From: SIG299 sp964544055
Lineage (GTDB): Bacteria > Bacillota > Clostridia > Lachnospirales > Lachnospiraceae
Assembly: GCA_964544055.1 (NCBI GenBank)
Contig: CAZJAA010000002.1
Coordinates: 114,129 to 178,128 of the forward strand
Direction: 5' to 3'
DNA length: 64,000 bases
A model generated the notes under the pieces. That model searched no databases. It saw only the letters and a program-made list of their open reading frames with translations, and was not told the origin of the DNA. This document shows, piece after piece, positions 1 through 8,478 of this stretch. Position 1 is the first letter of the stretch. The number at the start of each line of letters is the position of its first letter. The translations under genes were made by a program, and so were the position numbers.

Positions 1-92
1 TCCTGAATGGCAGCAATGTTGCAGCAATGTTGAATAATGAACAGAAAGAAACGCTGGAATTTTTAAAAAATCTTTTGGAAAGCGAAGCTTAA
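1..92 (+). CDS. C-terminal end of an unidentified protein (partial)
   Basis: An open frame enters from the left edge and ends at a TAA at 90-92. Only 29 residues are visible, rich in Asn, Glu and Leu (ends LLESEA). Its stop overlaps the start of the AAGGAGG ribosome binding site of the next gene, so the two are probably co-transcribed. The fragment is too short to assign a family. Confidence 0.55.
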   Translation, partial: LNGSNVAAMLNNEQKETLEFLKNLLESEA

Positions 93-105
93 GGAGGTAA
101 ATTTC

Positions 106-363
106 ATGGAAAGCATCCATAATAACCCATTATTTCAAAATCTTTCCCCACTAAAAAAAGCCGTCATCTCTGAATTGATGGAAAAAGCGGCAGACACACC
201 GCTTGATAAGGCATTTCCGCTTTTACTAAAAGCCAATGCAACCTTAAACAAAAACGGAGAAGCTTTTACCGTATCCGAGCGTAATCTACTGATTACCGAA
301 ATGACGAAAAAGCTCTCCCCGGAAGAGAAAAAGAAAATTGCAACACTTTTAAAGCTTCTTTAA
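106..363 (+). CDS. small hypothetical protein, 85 aa
   Basis: An 85-residue soluble, Lys/Glu/Leu-rich protein with no signal peptide or membrane segment; I do not recognise the family. The start is supported by AAGGAGG at 91-97, eight bases upstream. It follows the preceding partial gene by 13 bases, so it is likely the last gene of an operon, and a strong hairpin lies downstream at 447-483. The composition suggests an all-alpha protein. No function is inferred. Confidence 0.7.
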   Translation: MESIHNNPLFQNLSPLKKAVISELMEKAADTPLDKAFPLLLKANATLNKNGEAFTVSERNLLITEMTKKLSPEEKKKIATLLKLL

Positions 364-446
364 ATGTAAAAACCAGATTCAACAAAAGCTTATCTTCTGT
401 CAACAATAGCGGCTACTGATTTTATTATCATTTACACCGCCCTGCA

Positions 447-483
447 AATACAGGCTGTGACCTGTTTTGTCACAGCCTGTATT
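447..483. terminator. bidirectional Rho-independent terminator
   Basis: A perfect 15-bp inverted repeat (447-461 with 469-483, loop 462-468) sits between the convergent 85-aa gene and the response regulator. Both sides are AT-rich, so it can end transcription from either direction. Confidence 0.8.
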
Positions 484-492
484 CCCTTTGAT

Positions 493-2064
493 TTATATTG
501 TTTCTTCCTGACTATCCAGCTTTTTGCGATATTCCGCCGGACTCTCTCCTACATACTTTTTAAACTTTTTATGGAAGTAGTCCACATTTTTGTAGCCGAC
601 CAACTCTGCAATTTCATACACCTTATGCTTATTTTCCACTAAAAGCTCTATGGCATGCTTAATTCGCACCTGATCCACATAGGAATTGAAACTCTCTCCT
701 ACATTTTTATTGAATATTTTTCCAAGGTAAGAGCTGTTGTAGCCAAACAGTGCCGCAATACTTTCCAGCTTAAGATTGGAAGCATAGTTATGTTCGATAT
801 AGTATAAAATATCGTCCATAACACTGTCTCTTGAAGAATTACCTAACGAAGCCATAACCTCTTCAAACTGTTCTTCCAGATATTCCATAATTTCATACAG
901 GTAATGCTGCTCATTGATAAAAGCAATACTGTCCTGGTTAGAGTCAAATGGAATACTTTGCGTATTATACCTGTGACTAATCGTTTCTTTGATTTGAAGA
1001 TACAGATCCGTAATGAAAAGTTTAATGGCAGTAATATCTGTATCTACTTGATACAGATATGTTGCCAGTTCCTGCAAGGTGTCAGAAACCTTGCGGCGAC
1101 TGAACGTCTGCAAATAGTCTGACAATTTCAGACAGTATTCCTCCACGAACTCCGTATTGAGCGAAAGCCTTTCTTTCTCAAGCACCGGAAGTGCCTCATA
1201 ACCCAGCACATGCTGTCCCTTTTGACAGAAAAAACGTCTGCCAAGAAGTGCAGCTGCCTGTTCATAAGAAGTTTTCAATTCCCGGATGTTTGTCACCTTA
1301 CTTCCATAGGAAATAAACAGCGTATCCAGTGGACTTCCCTTTTGCGGCACTGACTCGTAGTGCTTTAAAAAACGCCGGAATTTTTCTATGGCAAAATTGC
1401 CTTTCAGCAAAAGTGCTTCCTTTCCATTCGCGGTAAAATGTTCGAATGACTCATTTCCGCTGTCTGCAACCATGAACATATCTGCAAACTGATAGGGAAG
1501 CTCCAGCTCACCAATCTGGAAATTTTCATACAGAACCATCTGATAAACTTCCGCTTCCAGAGCAAGCTCCTTTAAATTAAGCAGTTCATATTGTACTTCG
1601 TCGTGAATAATATCAAGCAGAATTTCCTTTTTTGATTTTCTGCGAAAGAAATCATCATCTTCACTTTTCTGTCGTTTTTCCTGAATAGAAGTATATACTT
1701 CTTTTACTACTGCTTCCAGTTCCTCTTCATCCATTGGCTTGGTAAGATAATATTTTACGCCAAACTTCATTGCCGTCTGGGCATACTTGAAATCAGAATA
1801 ACCACTTAAAATTACAAAGGTTCCCAAAAATCCCTGCTCTTTTGCTTTTTCAATAACCTCTAACCCCGGCAGCTTTGGCATATGTATATCAAGCAAAACC
1901 AACGATGGACACAGCTTTAAAATATCACGCAGGGCATCCTCGCCGTTTCCTGCTTCACCACATACAGAAAATCCAAGTTTTTCCCATTCAATGATATATT
2001 TTACTCCTTCACGGATATTTGCTTCATCATCTGCAATGTAAACTGATTCCATCACTTTGCTCAT
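493..2064 (-). CDS. AraC-family response regulator (YesN type)
   Basis: A 523-aa two-component response regulator. The N-terminal receiver domain (about residues 7-125) has the acidic pair D12-D13, the phospho-acceptor D59 in LVLLDIHMP, S87 in VILSGYSD and the conserved K109 in YLTKP. A long variable middle follows. The C-terminal 100 residues are an AraC double helix-turn-helix with the family pattern (SSYLGKIFNKNVGESFNSYV; GYKNVDYFHKKFKKYVGESP). The start has a GGGGAG ribosome binding site. Relatives usually sit beside a YesM-type histidine kinase controlling sugar uptake, but no kinase is found within the window, so this is an orphan here or its partner is elsewhere. Signal and targets are unknown. 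Confidence 0.9.
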   Translation of the reverse strand: MSKVMESVYIADDEANIREGVKYIIEWEKLGFSVCGEAGNGEDALRDILKLCPSLVLLDIHMPKLPGLEVIEKAKEQGFLGTFVILSGYSDFKYAQTAMKFGVKYYLTKPMDEEELEAVVKEVYTSIQEKRQKSEDDDFFRRKSKKEILLDIIHDEVQYELLNLKELALEAEVYQMVLYENFQIGELELPYQFADMFMVADSGNESFEHFTANGKEALLLKGNFAIEKFRRFLKHYESVPQKGSPLDTLFISYGSKVTNIRELKTSYEQAAALLGRRFFCQKGQHVLGYEALPVLEKERLSLNTEFVEEYCLKLSDYLQTFSRRKVSDTLQELATYLYQVDTDITAIKLFITDLYLQIKETISHRYNTQSIPFDSNQDSIAFINEQHYLYEIMEYLEEQFEEVMASLGNSSRDSVMDDILYYIEHNYASNLKLESIAALFGYNSSYLGKIFNKNVGESFNSYVDQVRIKHAIELLVENKHKVYEIAELVGYKNVDYFHKKFKKYVGESPAEYRKKLDSQEETI

Positions 2065-2163
2065 GTTTTTCTCCCCTGCAAAACAGTTCTCAGACTGAGT
2101 ATTTCTTTTATCAGATTTTAATATGTAATTCAGACTGCCACACTTTTTATTATAGAGCTTTTT

Positions 2164-2331
2164 TCAGCTCATGCAAGAAATTTTTCCATACTTTCCTGTG
2201 TCATCGATTAAAATAAGCTTCAACTCGTTGATAATCCACTTTTTGTAGGTAATGTCCAAAAGATACTTCATCACCATTTTCACACATCCCTGTGCATTTT
2301 TATTCTGCGGAGTAAATAACTTTTCACTCAC
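2164..2331 (-). CDS. possible small protein, 55 aa, GTG start
   Basis: An open frame of 55 codons beginning with GTG at 2331, four bases after a perfect AGGAGG (2335-2340 region), and ending in TGA at 2164-2166. The sequence contains a Lys/Ile/Leu-rich segment (MKYLLDITYKKWIINELK) and looks protein-like rather than random, but I recognise no family. The stop codon lies inside a small hairpin, GAGCT-AGCTC at 2155-2170. It fills the otherwise empty gap between the response regulator and the Nudix gene. It could equally be a remnant of a longer decayed gene. Confidence 0.4.
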   Translation of the reverse strand: MSEKLFTPQNKNAQGCVKMVMKYLLDITYKKWIINELKLILIDDTGKYGKISCMS

Positions 2332-2404
2332 ACTTCCTCCTCAGGTGCGTTTTGCAATTTTCCCATTGGCAGCTTACCTTTTCGCAGTTTTCCATGATGC
2401 TGTT

Positions 2405-2854
2405 CTACTTTAAGCGGATGTTCCATTCGTCATTCTCTACCACATACTGAAACTCTGTCAGATCATCTCTGTCCATCACCGTAAGAAGCTCTGTAAAATC
2501 ACTGACTGTCTGAAGCATGGGCAGGTCATTCCTGCAGATCCACTCCATCTGACCTTCCTCCGAGGAACTTACTTCTCCCTCAAATTCATCCGTTTTATAC
2601 AGCAGCACCAGATACCTTCCACCCTCAATTGGGAACTGCTTGATTCCACAAAGTTTTGGATGTCGGATGGTAAGGCCGGTTTCTTCCTTCATTTCGCGAA
2701 TTACTCCGTCCACAAAAGATTCCCCCGGCTCTATATGTCCACCCGGCAGCGTGTAACCGTGCCAGTCTTTTTTTACCCGGTTCTGCAGCAAAATTTCATC
2801 TTCCTTGTAAATCATACAAAGACAGGTTAATTCCACCTTTTCTGTTCGTGACAT
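2405..2854 (-). CDS. Nudix hydrolase (MutT-like)
   Basis: A 149-aa protein with a complete Nudix box, GX5EX7REUXEEXGU, seen as GGHIEPGES followed by REMKEETGL around residues 38-62. The Nudix fold cleaves nucleoside-diphosphate-linked substrates using Mg2+ held by the glutamates of the box; many short members act on oxidised nucleotides, but the substrate cannot be read from sequence. Length is normal for a single-domain member. It stands alone downstream of the Fic gene with a gap of 39 bases, so the two could share a transcript. Confidence 0.85.
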   Translation of the reverse strand: MSRTEKVELTCLCMIYKEDEILLQNRVKKDWHGYTLPGGHIEPGESFVDGVIREMKEETGLTIRHPKLCGIKQFPIEGGRYLVLLYKTDEFEGEVSSSEEGQMEWICRNDLPMLQTVSDFTELLTVMDRDDLTEFQYVVENDEWNIRLK

Positions 2855-2893
2855 CGATAGTTCCTCCCTTGCAACAATAATTCAATCTGTTTA

Positions 2894-3784
2894 TTAATAC
2901 TTAATTCTAAAATAATCCAAATACACCTTATATTTATCCTGTGCTGTCAGACAGGTATCTTTGAGATATCCCTTCTCGTTGTCCCACTCTTTCAAACCTC
3001 GATAGTAGAACAACTTCAAGTTATCCTCGATAATAAAAGGAACCATATTGTATTTCAGGCACTCCTTAAACATAATCAACCTTCCTACACGACCATTGCC
3101 GTCCTGGAATGGATGGATTCGCTCAAACTTCACATGAAAGTCCAAAATATCTCCAAATGTCTTTTCTTCTTTGGCATTGTATTCTGACAGTAACGCTTTC
3201 ATCTTATCGGCAACTTCTTCCGGAAGTGCTGTAGCCATCCCACCAACTTCATTCGGCAGCTTTTTATAATCACCCACAGCGAACCAATCTTTTCTGGAAG
3301 TGCTGGTTCCATTCTTCAAAATCAGATGTAGCTCTTTGATAAACTTTTCAGTCAATACGGATTTTGCATTGTCAATAATCATGTCAATGCAACGAAAGTG
3401 ATTTGCCGTTTCAAGCACATCATCCACGTTCAGAACCTCATTTTCTACGACAATAGTGTTCGTCTCAAAAATGTATCTGGTCTGATCGTGCGTTAATCGG
3501 CTGCCTTCCATGTGATTCGAATTGAATGATAAATCAATCTGTGTCTTGTGATAAATCCCTCCTAAATATTTACTTGCTTTCTGTTCTTTCAAAATATCCA
3601 GTAAGGTGATCGGCGTTTCTTTTTTCTTATTAGAACGCTCCGGCTTCTCTGCGTTTTCAGGTATGTTCCAGATCTTTCCAGTAAAAAATGCTCCATCTAC
3701 TCGTCCATGTGCACAATAATTTCTAACACTGCGTTCCGATATATTCCATTTTTTAGCTATTTCATTCACCGAAAGGTACTGCAT
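2894..3784 (-). CDS. fic: HTH-Fic protein (AMPylase-type, class II)
   Basis: About 296 aa. An N-terminal helix-turn-helix-like segment (YLSVNEIAKKWNISERSVR) precedes a Fic domain with the canonical motif HPFQDGNGRVGR, catalytic His near residue 224. Upstream of it is the inhibitory motif (S/T)xxxE(G/N), seen as SNHMEG around residues 89-94, the arrangement of self-inhibited class II Fic proteins. Fic enzymes transfer AMP or related groups from nucleotides onto protein hydroxyls. I chose the ATG at 3784, not the upstream in-frame ATG at 3808, because GGTGGAG lies just before it. The gene has its own promoter at 3836-3864 and sits next to a toxin-antitoxin pair. Confidence 0.9.
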   Translation of the reverse strand: MQYLSVNEIAKKWNISERSVRNYCAHGRVDGAFFTGKIWNIPENAEKPERSNKKKETPITLLDILKEQKASKYLGGIYHKTQIDLSFNSNHMEGSRLTHDQTRYIFETNTIVVENEVLNVDDVLETANHFRCIDMIIDNAKSVLTEKFIKELHLILKNGTSTSRKDWFAVGDYKKLPNEVGGMATALPEEVADKMKALLSEYNAKEEKTFGDILDFHVKFERIHPFQDGNGRVGRLIMFKECLKYNMVPFIIEDNLKLFYYRGLKEWDNEKGYLKDTCLTAQDKYKVYLDYFRIKY

Positions 3785-3835
3785 CTGCTCTCCACCGTTA
3801 TAAATCAAATCTAAATTTACACTTTTCTATAATAT

Positions 3836-3864
3836 AGTATATCATACCATCGGCAAAATATCAA
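3836..3864 (-). promoter_or_regulatory. sigma-A-type promoter of the fic gene
   Basis: On the minus strand a -35 TTGATA (3859-3864) and -10 TATACT (3836-3841) are spaced by exactly 17 bases, about 50 bases upstream of the chosen fic start. Confidence 0.6.
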
Positions 3865-3913
3865 TTCTTTGCCAATTCTATGAATAAACATAGTCTTGGT
3901 AATCTCTAAATCT

Positions 3914-4234
3914 TTATAAACCTCGGATAATATTCAAGTAATCCTGCCTTTGGTCAACAACCGCATATACAGTAACCACTTTTTTTAGTTCATCAATCTT
4001 ATAGAACACCAGGTTTTTCTCTAAAACTAATACTTTATATCCCTGTCTGCGAAAAACCATATACCGAGGATCTATACCCATGTAAGGATTGTCCCCAAGT
4101 GCCATAATCTGTTCTTCCATCTCATCTAGTTTTTTCAGGGCAACATCTGCACCAAATTCTTCTGCAATATAAAGGATGATTTTATGAATCTGAGCATCTG
4201 CTGTATCTGTTCTGATAACAGAAAATTTAGCCAT
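3914..4234 (-). CDS. ParE/RelE-superfamily toxin
   Basis: A 106-aa protein of the RelE/ParE fold: an N-terminal helical hairpin (residues 10-50), the NPYMGIDPRY turn and C-terminal strands with GYKVLVLEKNLVFYKID and a basic tail. Members either cleave mRNA at the ribosome (RelE) or poison DNA gyrase (ParE); the sequence does not decide which. The start overlaps the 3' end of the antitoxin gene by eight bases, typical of translational coupling in type II toxin-antitoxin modules. Confidence 0.85.
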   Translation of the reverse strand: MAKFSVIRTDTADAQIHKIILYIAEEFGADVALKKLDEMEEQIMALGDNPYMGIDPRYMVFRRQGYKVLVLEKNLVFYKIDELKKVVTVYAVVDQRQDYLNIIRGL

Positions 4235-4514
4235 TACTTCTCTCCTTCAACGTTGCACGTAAACTACTAAAAGTATCTTCCATCGGTGCAACTCTTCCTA
4301 CATTTACATCTTCTTCTGCTTCTGCTAAAATTTCAAGAAGCTCAATCCGGGCTTTCATACGTTTATATTCTTCATAGCCAAGGGATACAGTATCTCCTCT
4401 GCCATTGACAGTAATGATCACTGCCTCTTTATCTTCTCTGCACTGTCTGGATATTTCATTATAGTGATTTCTTAAATCTGCTGATGGACGAATTCTTTCC
4501 TGTAAAGCCGGCAT
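4227..4514 (-). CDS. Phd/YefM-family antitoxin
   Basis: About 95 aa. The N-terminal part (PSADLRNHYNEISRQC then EAVIITVNGRGDTVSLGYEEY) is the Phd/YefM DNA-binding fold, which dimerises on its own promoter; the C-terminal part (residues 60-95) would wrap and neutralise the toxin. I chose the ATG at 4514, nine codons inside the longest frame, because GGAGG lies six bases before it. It is first in the two-gene operon and is probably autoregulated at 4533-4563. Confidence 0.85.
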   Translation of the reverse strand: MPALQERIRPSADLRNHYNEISRQCREDKEAVIITVNGRGDTVSLGYEEYKRMKARIELLEILAEAEEDVNVGRVAPMEDTFSSLRATLKERSNG

Positions 4515-4532
4515 AACACACCTCCATGTATT

Positions 4533-4570
4533 TATAGACAAATTATATCACGCATTGTCTATATTGTAAA
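4533..4570 (-). promoter_or_regulatory. toxin-antitoxin promoter with palindromic operator
   Basis: On the minus strand a -35 TTTACA (4565-4570) and a perfect -10 TATAAT (4542-4547) are spaced by 17 bases. A 9-bp inverted repeat TATAGACAA/TTGTCTATA (4533-4541 and 4555-4563) brackets the -10. This is the expected geometry for autorepression by the antitoxin or the antitoxin-toxin complex. Confidence 0.7.
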
Positions 4571-4825
4571 TAATTATTCGAAGTTATATTCTCTGCATAC
4601 CTCAAAAGCCCTCTATTTATGCAATGGCATTAACTTAAGCATATTTTCTTCTATTCTACCTTATCACAGAGGAAATAGCATTAAATTCAATAAATTTAAT
4701 GCGAATTATTTTTACCTTTCAAAGCTATCTTCTACCGTCCAACAGAGCCTTTTTACAGTCGATTTGCACCAAAAGGCTCTCCTTTGACAAGCATCACTTT
4801 TTTTGCACTTTAAAACATCTGCGGT
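4571..4825. other. intergenic region with two inverted repeats
   Basis: There is no convincing gene. A perfect 10-bp inverted repeat GCATTAAATT/AATTTAATGC lies at 4678-4702. A second, AGAGCCTTTT/AAAAGGCTCT, lies at 4744-4780. The second could be a weak terminator for the YdcF-like gene, although no clear T-run follows on the minus strand. The first has no assigned role. Confidence 0.45.
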
Positions 4826-5632
4826 TTAAAACAACCACTCGTATAAAATTCCATACAGTTCTCTTACATAATACGTTGGAAACAGCCAGAAGGCAGTCTT
4901 TCCCGGCACAGCCGCATATTCCATTCCCAGTCCGGCGGCAATCCGTCCTGCACGATATTCGTGATATTCGCTGGTTGCAATGGCAATCATTGGATTTAGT
5001 CCCTGTTTTTCGATCAGTTGCCCGGAAAACAGCAGATTTTCCCGTGTTGTGACGGACATCTCCTCCTTATACAAACGTTCCGGCTCGATTCCACGATTCA
5101 CCAGATACCGATACATACACTCAGCTTCTGTAATGCTTTCTCCGGTGCCTTGTCCTCCGGACAGCACACAAGCCGCCTCCGGATGTTCCACCAGATATTG
5201 ATACGCCGCTTCCAAACGTTCCACCATGGAAAGACTTGCCCGCTCGCCATATACCCGGCAGCCAAGTACAACCACCGTTGCTCCATCCATCGGCGTTTTA
5301 TTAGCCGCAGCTATCATACAGGAGGATTCCACCACAACTAAAAGGGCAATCAAAGAAATACCGCAAAATATTCCACGGTATACCCAGCACAGTGCCTTAT
5401 GCGTGCGCCATTTTTTTAAAACGGCACATACCTGTGGCATAAACAACCCGAAACCAAACACCAGTGCCGACACACATAATCCGGTGGCATTCCCAATATT
5501 GAAACTGACCGAAAGCGTAAGTGGCAGGGCAAACCATGCAAAGCAAAGTACTCCCAAAAATATTAAAAATATTCTTAAAATACTAAGCTTCCATGATTCT
5601 TTGCGCAACTTTTTTAAACGATATTCTCTCAT
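4826..5632 (-). CDS. YdcF-like (DUF218) membrane protein
   Basis: About 268 aa. The N-terminal third has four hydrophobic segments (residues roughly 15-125) and the C-terminal two thirds is the DUF218/YdcF domain: VVVLGCRV, a VLSGGQGTGE turn, MSVTTRENL and ATSEYHEYRA. The family includes SanA and YdcF, linked to envelope functions; the reaction is not established. The longest frame starts with GTG at 5656, overlapping the upstream ATPase fragment by four bases; I prefer the ATG at 5632. The position suggests that whatever deleted the ATPase gene joined its 5' end to this locus. Confidence 0.75.
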   Translation of the reverse strand: MREYRLKKLRKESWKLSILRIFLIFLGVLCFAWFALPLTLSVSFNIGNATGLCVSALVFGFGLFMPQVCAVLKKWRTHKALCWVYRGIFCGISLIALLVVVESSCMIAAANKTPMDGATVVVLGCRVYGERASLSMVERLEAAYQYLVEHPEAACVLSGGQGTGESITEAECMYRYLVNRGIEPERLYKEEMSVTTRENLLFSGQLIEKQGLNPMIAIATSEYHEYRAGRIAAGLGMEYAAVPGKTAFWLFPTYYVRELYGILYEWLF

Positions 5633-5652
5633 GAAACAGCCGTTATCCTTTC

Positions 5653-5832
5653 TCACAAAACCGCAATAAAACCAAAAACATCTGCTATCGTACTTTTTCC
5701 ATTCCCACTAGAACCAATAATTGTTGTCATGTTGCCCAGTGGCCTATTCATCTGATGTGAAAACGTTTTTCCTAATGTTACATTTTTTAGCGAACCAAAG
5801 TTTTTAATTGATATACCTTCTATTTTTCCCAT
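5653..5832 (-). pseudogene. truncated AAA-family ATPase (N-terminal fragment)
   Basis: About 60 residues. It begins with an SMC/RecF-like strand (GISIKNFGSL) and a Walker A loop (IIGSSGNGKST) and stops after FGFIAVL. ATPases of this type are normally several hundred residues, and no Walker B, signature or downstream part is found in any frame, so the 3' part was deleted. It lies directly after the type III restriction gene, 18 bases on, so it was probably the third gene of that operon. A non-functional remnant is most likely. Confidence 0.7.
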
Positions 5833-5850
5833 AAAACTCTTTCTTTTCAA

Positions 5851-8466
5851 TTACAAATTCTTCATAACGTCCACAAACTCGTCCATGGTATAAGCCCCAT
5901 CTTCACCTATTTTTTTCTCCTGAAAAACCATAAAATAACGGTACAGCCGACCAGCCAGTGACTGCCACTTACGTCCGAGCTTCAGTTTTGTTTTACTATC
6001 ATCGCCATCAAGATAATCACCCTTTGTCTCAACTAATACAAGCTTGCCGGACGTTGTCTGAACCAAAAAGTCTGGGTAGTGGTTGATAAAACCATTCAAT
6101 CGAAAACCTTTGCGTTCAATAATCCTATGCCACCACTTTACGTTATCCATGCCGACTAAAACATCTAAAAGCTGACGCTCAAAATTATTCATGTCATCTT
6201 TCTCCGCTTCATACAGAGAAGCAGCAATCGAATCAATGGTGTATGCCGGGGTAATTACTTCTGGTAAAGTATAGTTTTCACGACAAACAATTTTTCCACT
6301 ATCCATCCACTTATAGAATTGTGCTTCACGGTAAGCATCTTCCAATGATTCTATCTTCTGTGCAATTTTTTTTGCATATATTGGAACAGCCGTTTCCATG
6401 GCAGACAGTTCATCATCTGTCATATTCGAAACTATTCTTCTTACATATTCTGCTATTTCAGAAGCAGCATATCTGTTATTGCGATTAATATTGCTAACAA
6501 TCCTCTCCGTACAACTGGCTATTTTCTTGTCCTGTGGAAGTCTTGCAAGGTATTCTCTGATGTAGTCACTTTCTGCCAGTGAAGTACGTCTGTACTTTGG
6601 AACTGCTTCACCCTCCATTTGAATATCAACGCTATACATTTCCCCGGTTGCTAGTTCAAAACTAACAATTGCATCCTGTCCACTTAAACCAAAACCTTCT
6701 GAAAGACGTTCTGGTTCAAGCAAATCAAATGCTTCGCCAAATAAATCCGGTGTACCCTGCACAAAAAATTGTGGAATACGTATTTTCTTTACTTCCTCTC
6801 GGAATTGAAGTTGTATTGCATTTTGATTCAGCATTTCTCCAAATTCGCCTCCAACATAGCCGAAATTGTCGGTCATTTTCAGTGTTTCATTATACTGCTC
6901 TGCCTGCATTGTCGCCTGTTGCAGCATTGCATTCATTTCATTGCTTGTTTCTGGCTGTGTTTGTTCTAAGGCTGTACGGATGTTTTCAATCTGAATATCA
7001 TCAAAATTATCTACCTCCGGTCGCATTTCCTCTATTGGTAACTCTGTTTGTACATAGGTTTTTTCTGGAATTTTCTGCTCGTTCTGTTCCGACAATAATT
7101 CTCCGACACGAAAATCCTTTTTGCTGAAGCCTGCTTTATACAAACCAGAAACAATATTCTCTAATGTAGCGTGAAAATCTTTAGAGCAAGTAAACACATA
7201 CGAAGTATTTAATAACGAAGCCTTGTGCAAATGTGCATATGGCTGACGAAGAATACGTCCAACAATCTGCTCCACTTCGACTCTTGATGTCTTATTCGCC
7301 AATGAAGCTAAAATATAAGCAAACGGACAATCCCAGCCCTCTTTCAATGCATTTACCGTAATAATATAGCGAACCGGACAATTGCGACTCATTAAATCAA
7401 CTTTGCTAATGGTATCAATTTTAGACGTTTTAATTCCAATTTCATTTTCCGGTATACCCAAGTCAATCAACATATCCTTGATTTTATCGAAAGTATCGCT
7501 CTCTTCGCTGATATTAGGCTGTGCTTGAAAAAGTACAATGGGGCGAATATATTGACCACCTTCTCTTTCACATTTCATAGCCTGCTGTTCAAGCACTTTC
7601 CGAAACTGTATTGCATCCTGAATAACACTTGTGCGGTCATTCCTGTTGTAGACAATTACCGGAATCTTTACCATATTTTCCTTCTTTAACTCACGAGCAT
7701 CTACATATGAGATGATATTACTGTTTTTTCTTGGCGTAGCTGTAAGGTCAAGAATAAAGGACGGATTAATATTATTCAGCATTTCTACACTAAGGTCAGA
7801 TTCTGCATTGTGACTTTCATCCACTATTGCCACCGGAGAAAGCTGACGTAAAACCTGAATCAAGGCAGTATCCGGAGTATCTGCCAGTAAAACCGATTTA
7901 TCTTTAAAAAAATCCGCAAATCTTAAAAGATTTCCATTTTCTTGATATGCTTTCCGGACATCTTTTTTCTTACTATCAATACGCAAAGAATCATAACTAA
8001 GAATACAAACTGTAAGCATTTCCCGTACTGTATCAGGTGAAAAATTCTGACCATTTAACAATTGATCTTTTGTATATATTCCTACTCGTCCCGAAAAATC
8101 AGCGTCCAAGCGCTGTCGATATGGATGTGTAACATCAGATAAAGTTTTTATTGTCTGTATCAATATCGGATTGGACGGAACAAGCCAAATGACAACATGC
8201 GGTTTTCCTAGCGGCATTGCATCAAAAATACGTTTCAATGCAGCACATGCCATAAATGTTTTTCCACCACCAGTAGGTACTTTCATACAGACATGTGGTA
8301 CTCCCGGTATGGCATCATTATACTCTGGAACACCAAATCCTACATTGACGTCCTGAGCAATCCAATACTCCGACCATGCTTTATGTACATTATCCGCATG
8401 ATTCAAACAGTTCATATATGCAGACAAATTTTCCATAACCACTTTCTGATATTTTTTAAGTTCCAT
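5851..8466 (-). CDS. res: type III restriction enzyme, Res subunit
   Basis: An 871-aa superfamily 2 helicase-nuclease. Helicase motif I is PTGGGKTFMA (residues 64-73) and motif II is DESH near residue 217. Motif III is LTATPRK and motif VI is QIVGRILRQP. The C-terminal nuclease has the PD-(D/E)xK signature as YPDFLVQTTSGK then VETKGD around residues 800-825. With Mod it forms the complex that translocates along DNA and cuts near two unmethylated sites. It follows mod by 12 bases in the same operon. All key motifs are intact and the length is normal, so it should be active. Confidence 0.93.
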   Translation of the reverse strand: MELKKYQKVVMENLSAYMNCLNHADNVHKAWSEYWIAQDVNVGFGVPEYNDAIPGVPHVCMKVPTGGGKTFMACAALKRIFDAMPLGKPHVVIWLVPSNPILIQTIKTLSDVTHPYRQRLDADFSGRVGIYTKDQLLNGQNFSPDTVREMLTVCILSYDSLRIDSKKKDVRKAYQENGNLLRFADFFKDKSVLLADTPDTALIQVLRQLSPVAIVDESHNAESDLSVEMLNNINPSFILDLTATPRKNSNIISYVDARELKKENMVKIPVIVYNRNDRTSVIQDAIQFRKVLEQQAMKCEREGGQYIRPIVLFQAQPNISEESDTFDKIKDMLIDLGIPENEIGIKTSKIDTISKVDLMSRNCPVRYIITVNALKEGWDCPFAYILASLANKTSRVEVEQIVGRILRQPYAHLHKASLLNTSYVFTCSKDFHATLENIVSGLYKAGFSKKDFRVGELLSEQNEQKIPEKTYVQTELPIEEMRPEVDNFDDIQIENIRTALEQTQPETSNEMNAMLQQATMQAEQYNETLKMTDNFGYVGGEFGEMLNQNAIQLQFREEVKKIRIPQFFVQGTPDLFGEAFDLLEPERLSEGFGLSGQDAIVSFELATGEMYSVDIQMEGEAVPKYRRTSLAESDYIREYLARLPQDKKIASCTERIVSNINRNNRYAASEIAEYVRRIVSNMTDDELSAMETAVPIYAKKIAQKIESLEDAYREAQFYKWMDSGKIVCRENYTLPEVITPAYTIDSIAASLYEAEKDDMNNFERQLLDVLVGMDNVKWWHRIIERKGFRLNGFINHYPDFLVQTTSGKLVLVETKGDYLDGDDSKTKLKLGRKWQSLAGRLYRYFMVFQEKKIGEDGAYTMDEFVDVMKNL

Positions 8467-8478
8467 TACCTGTCTCCT

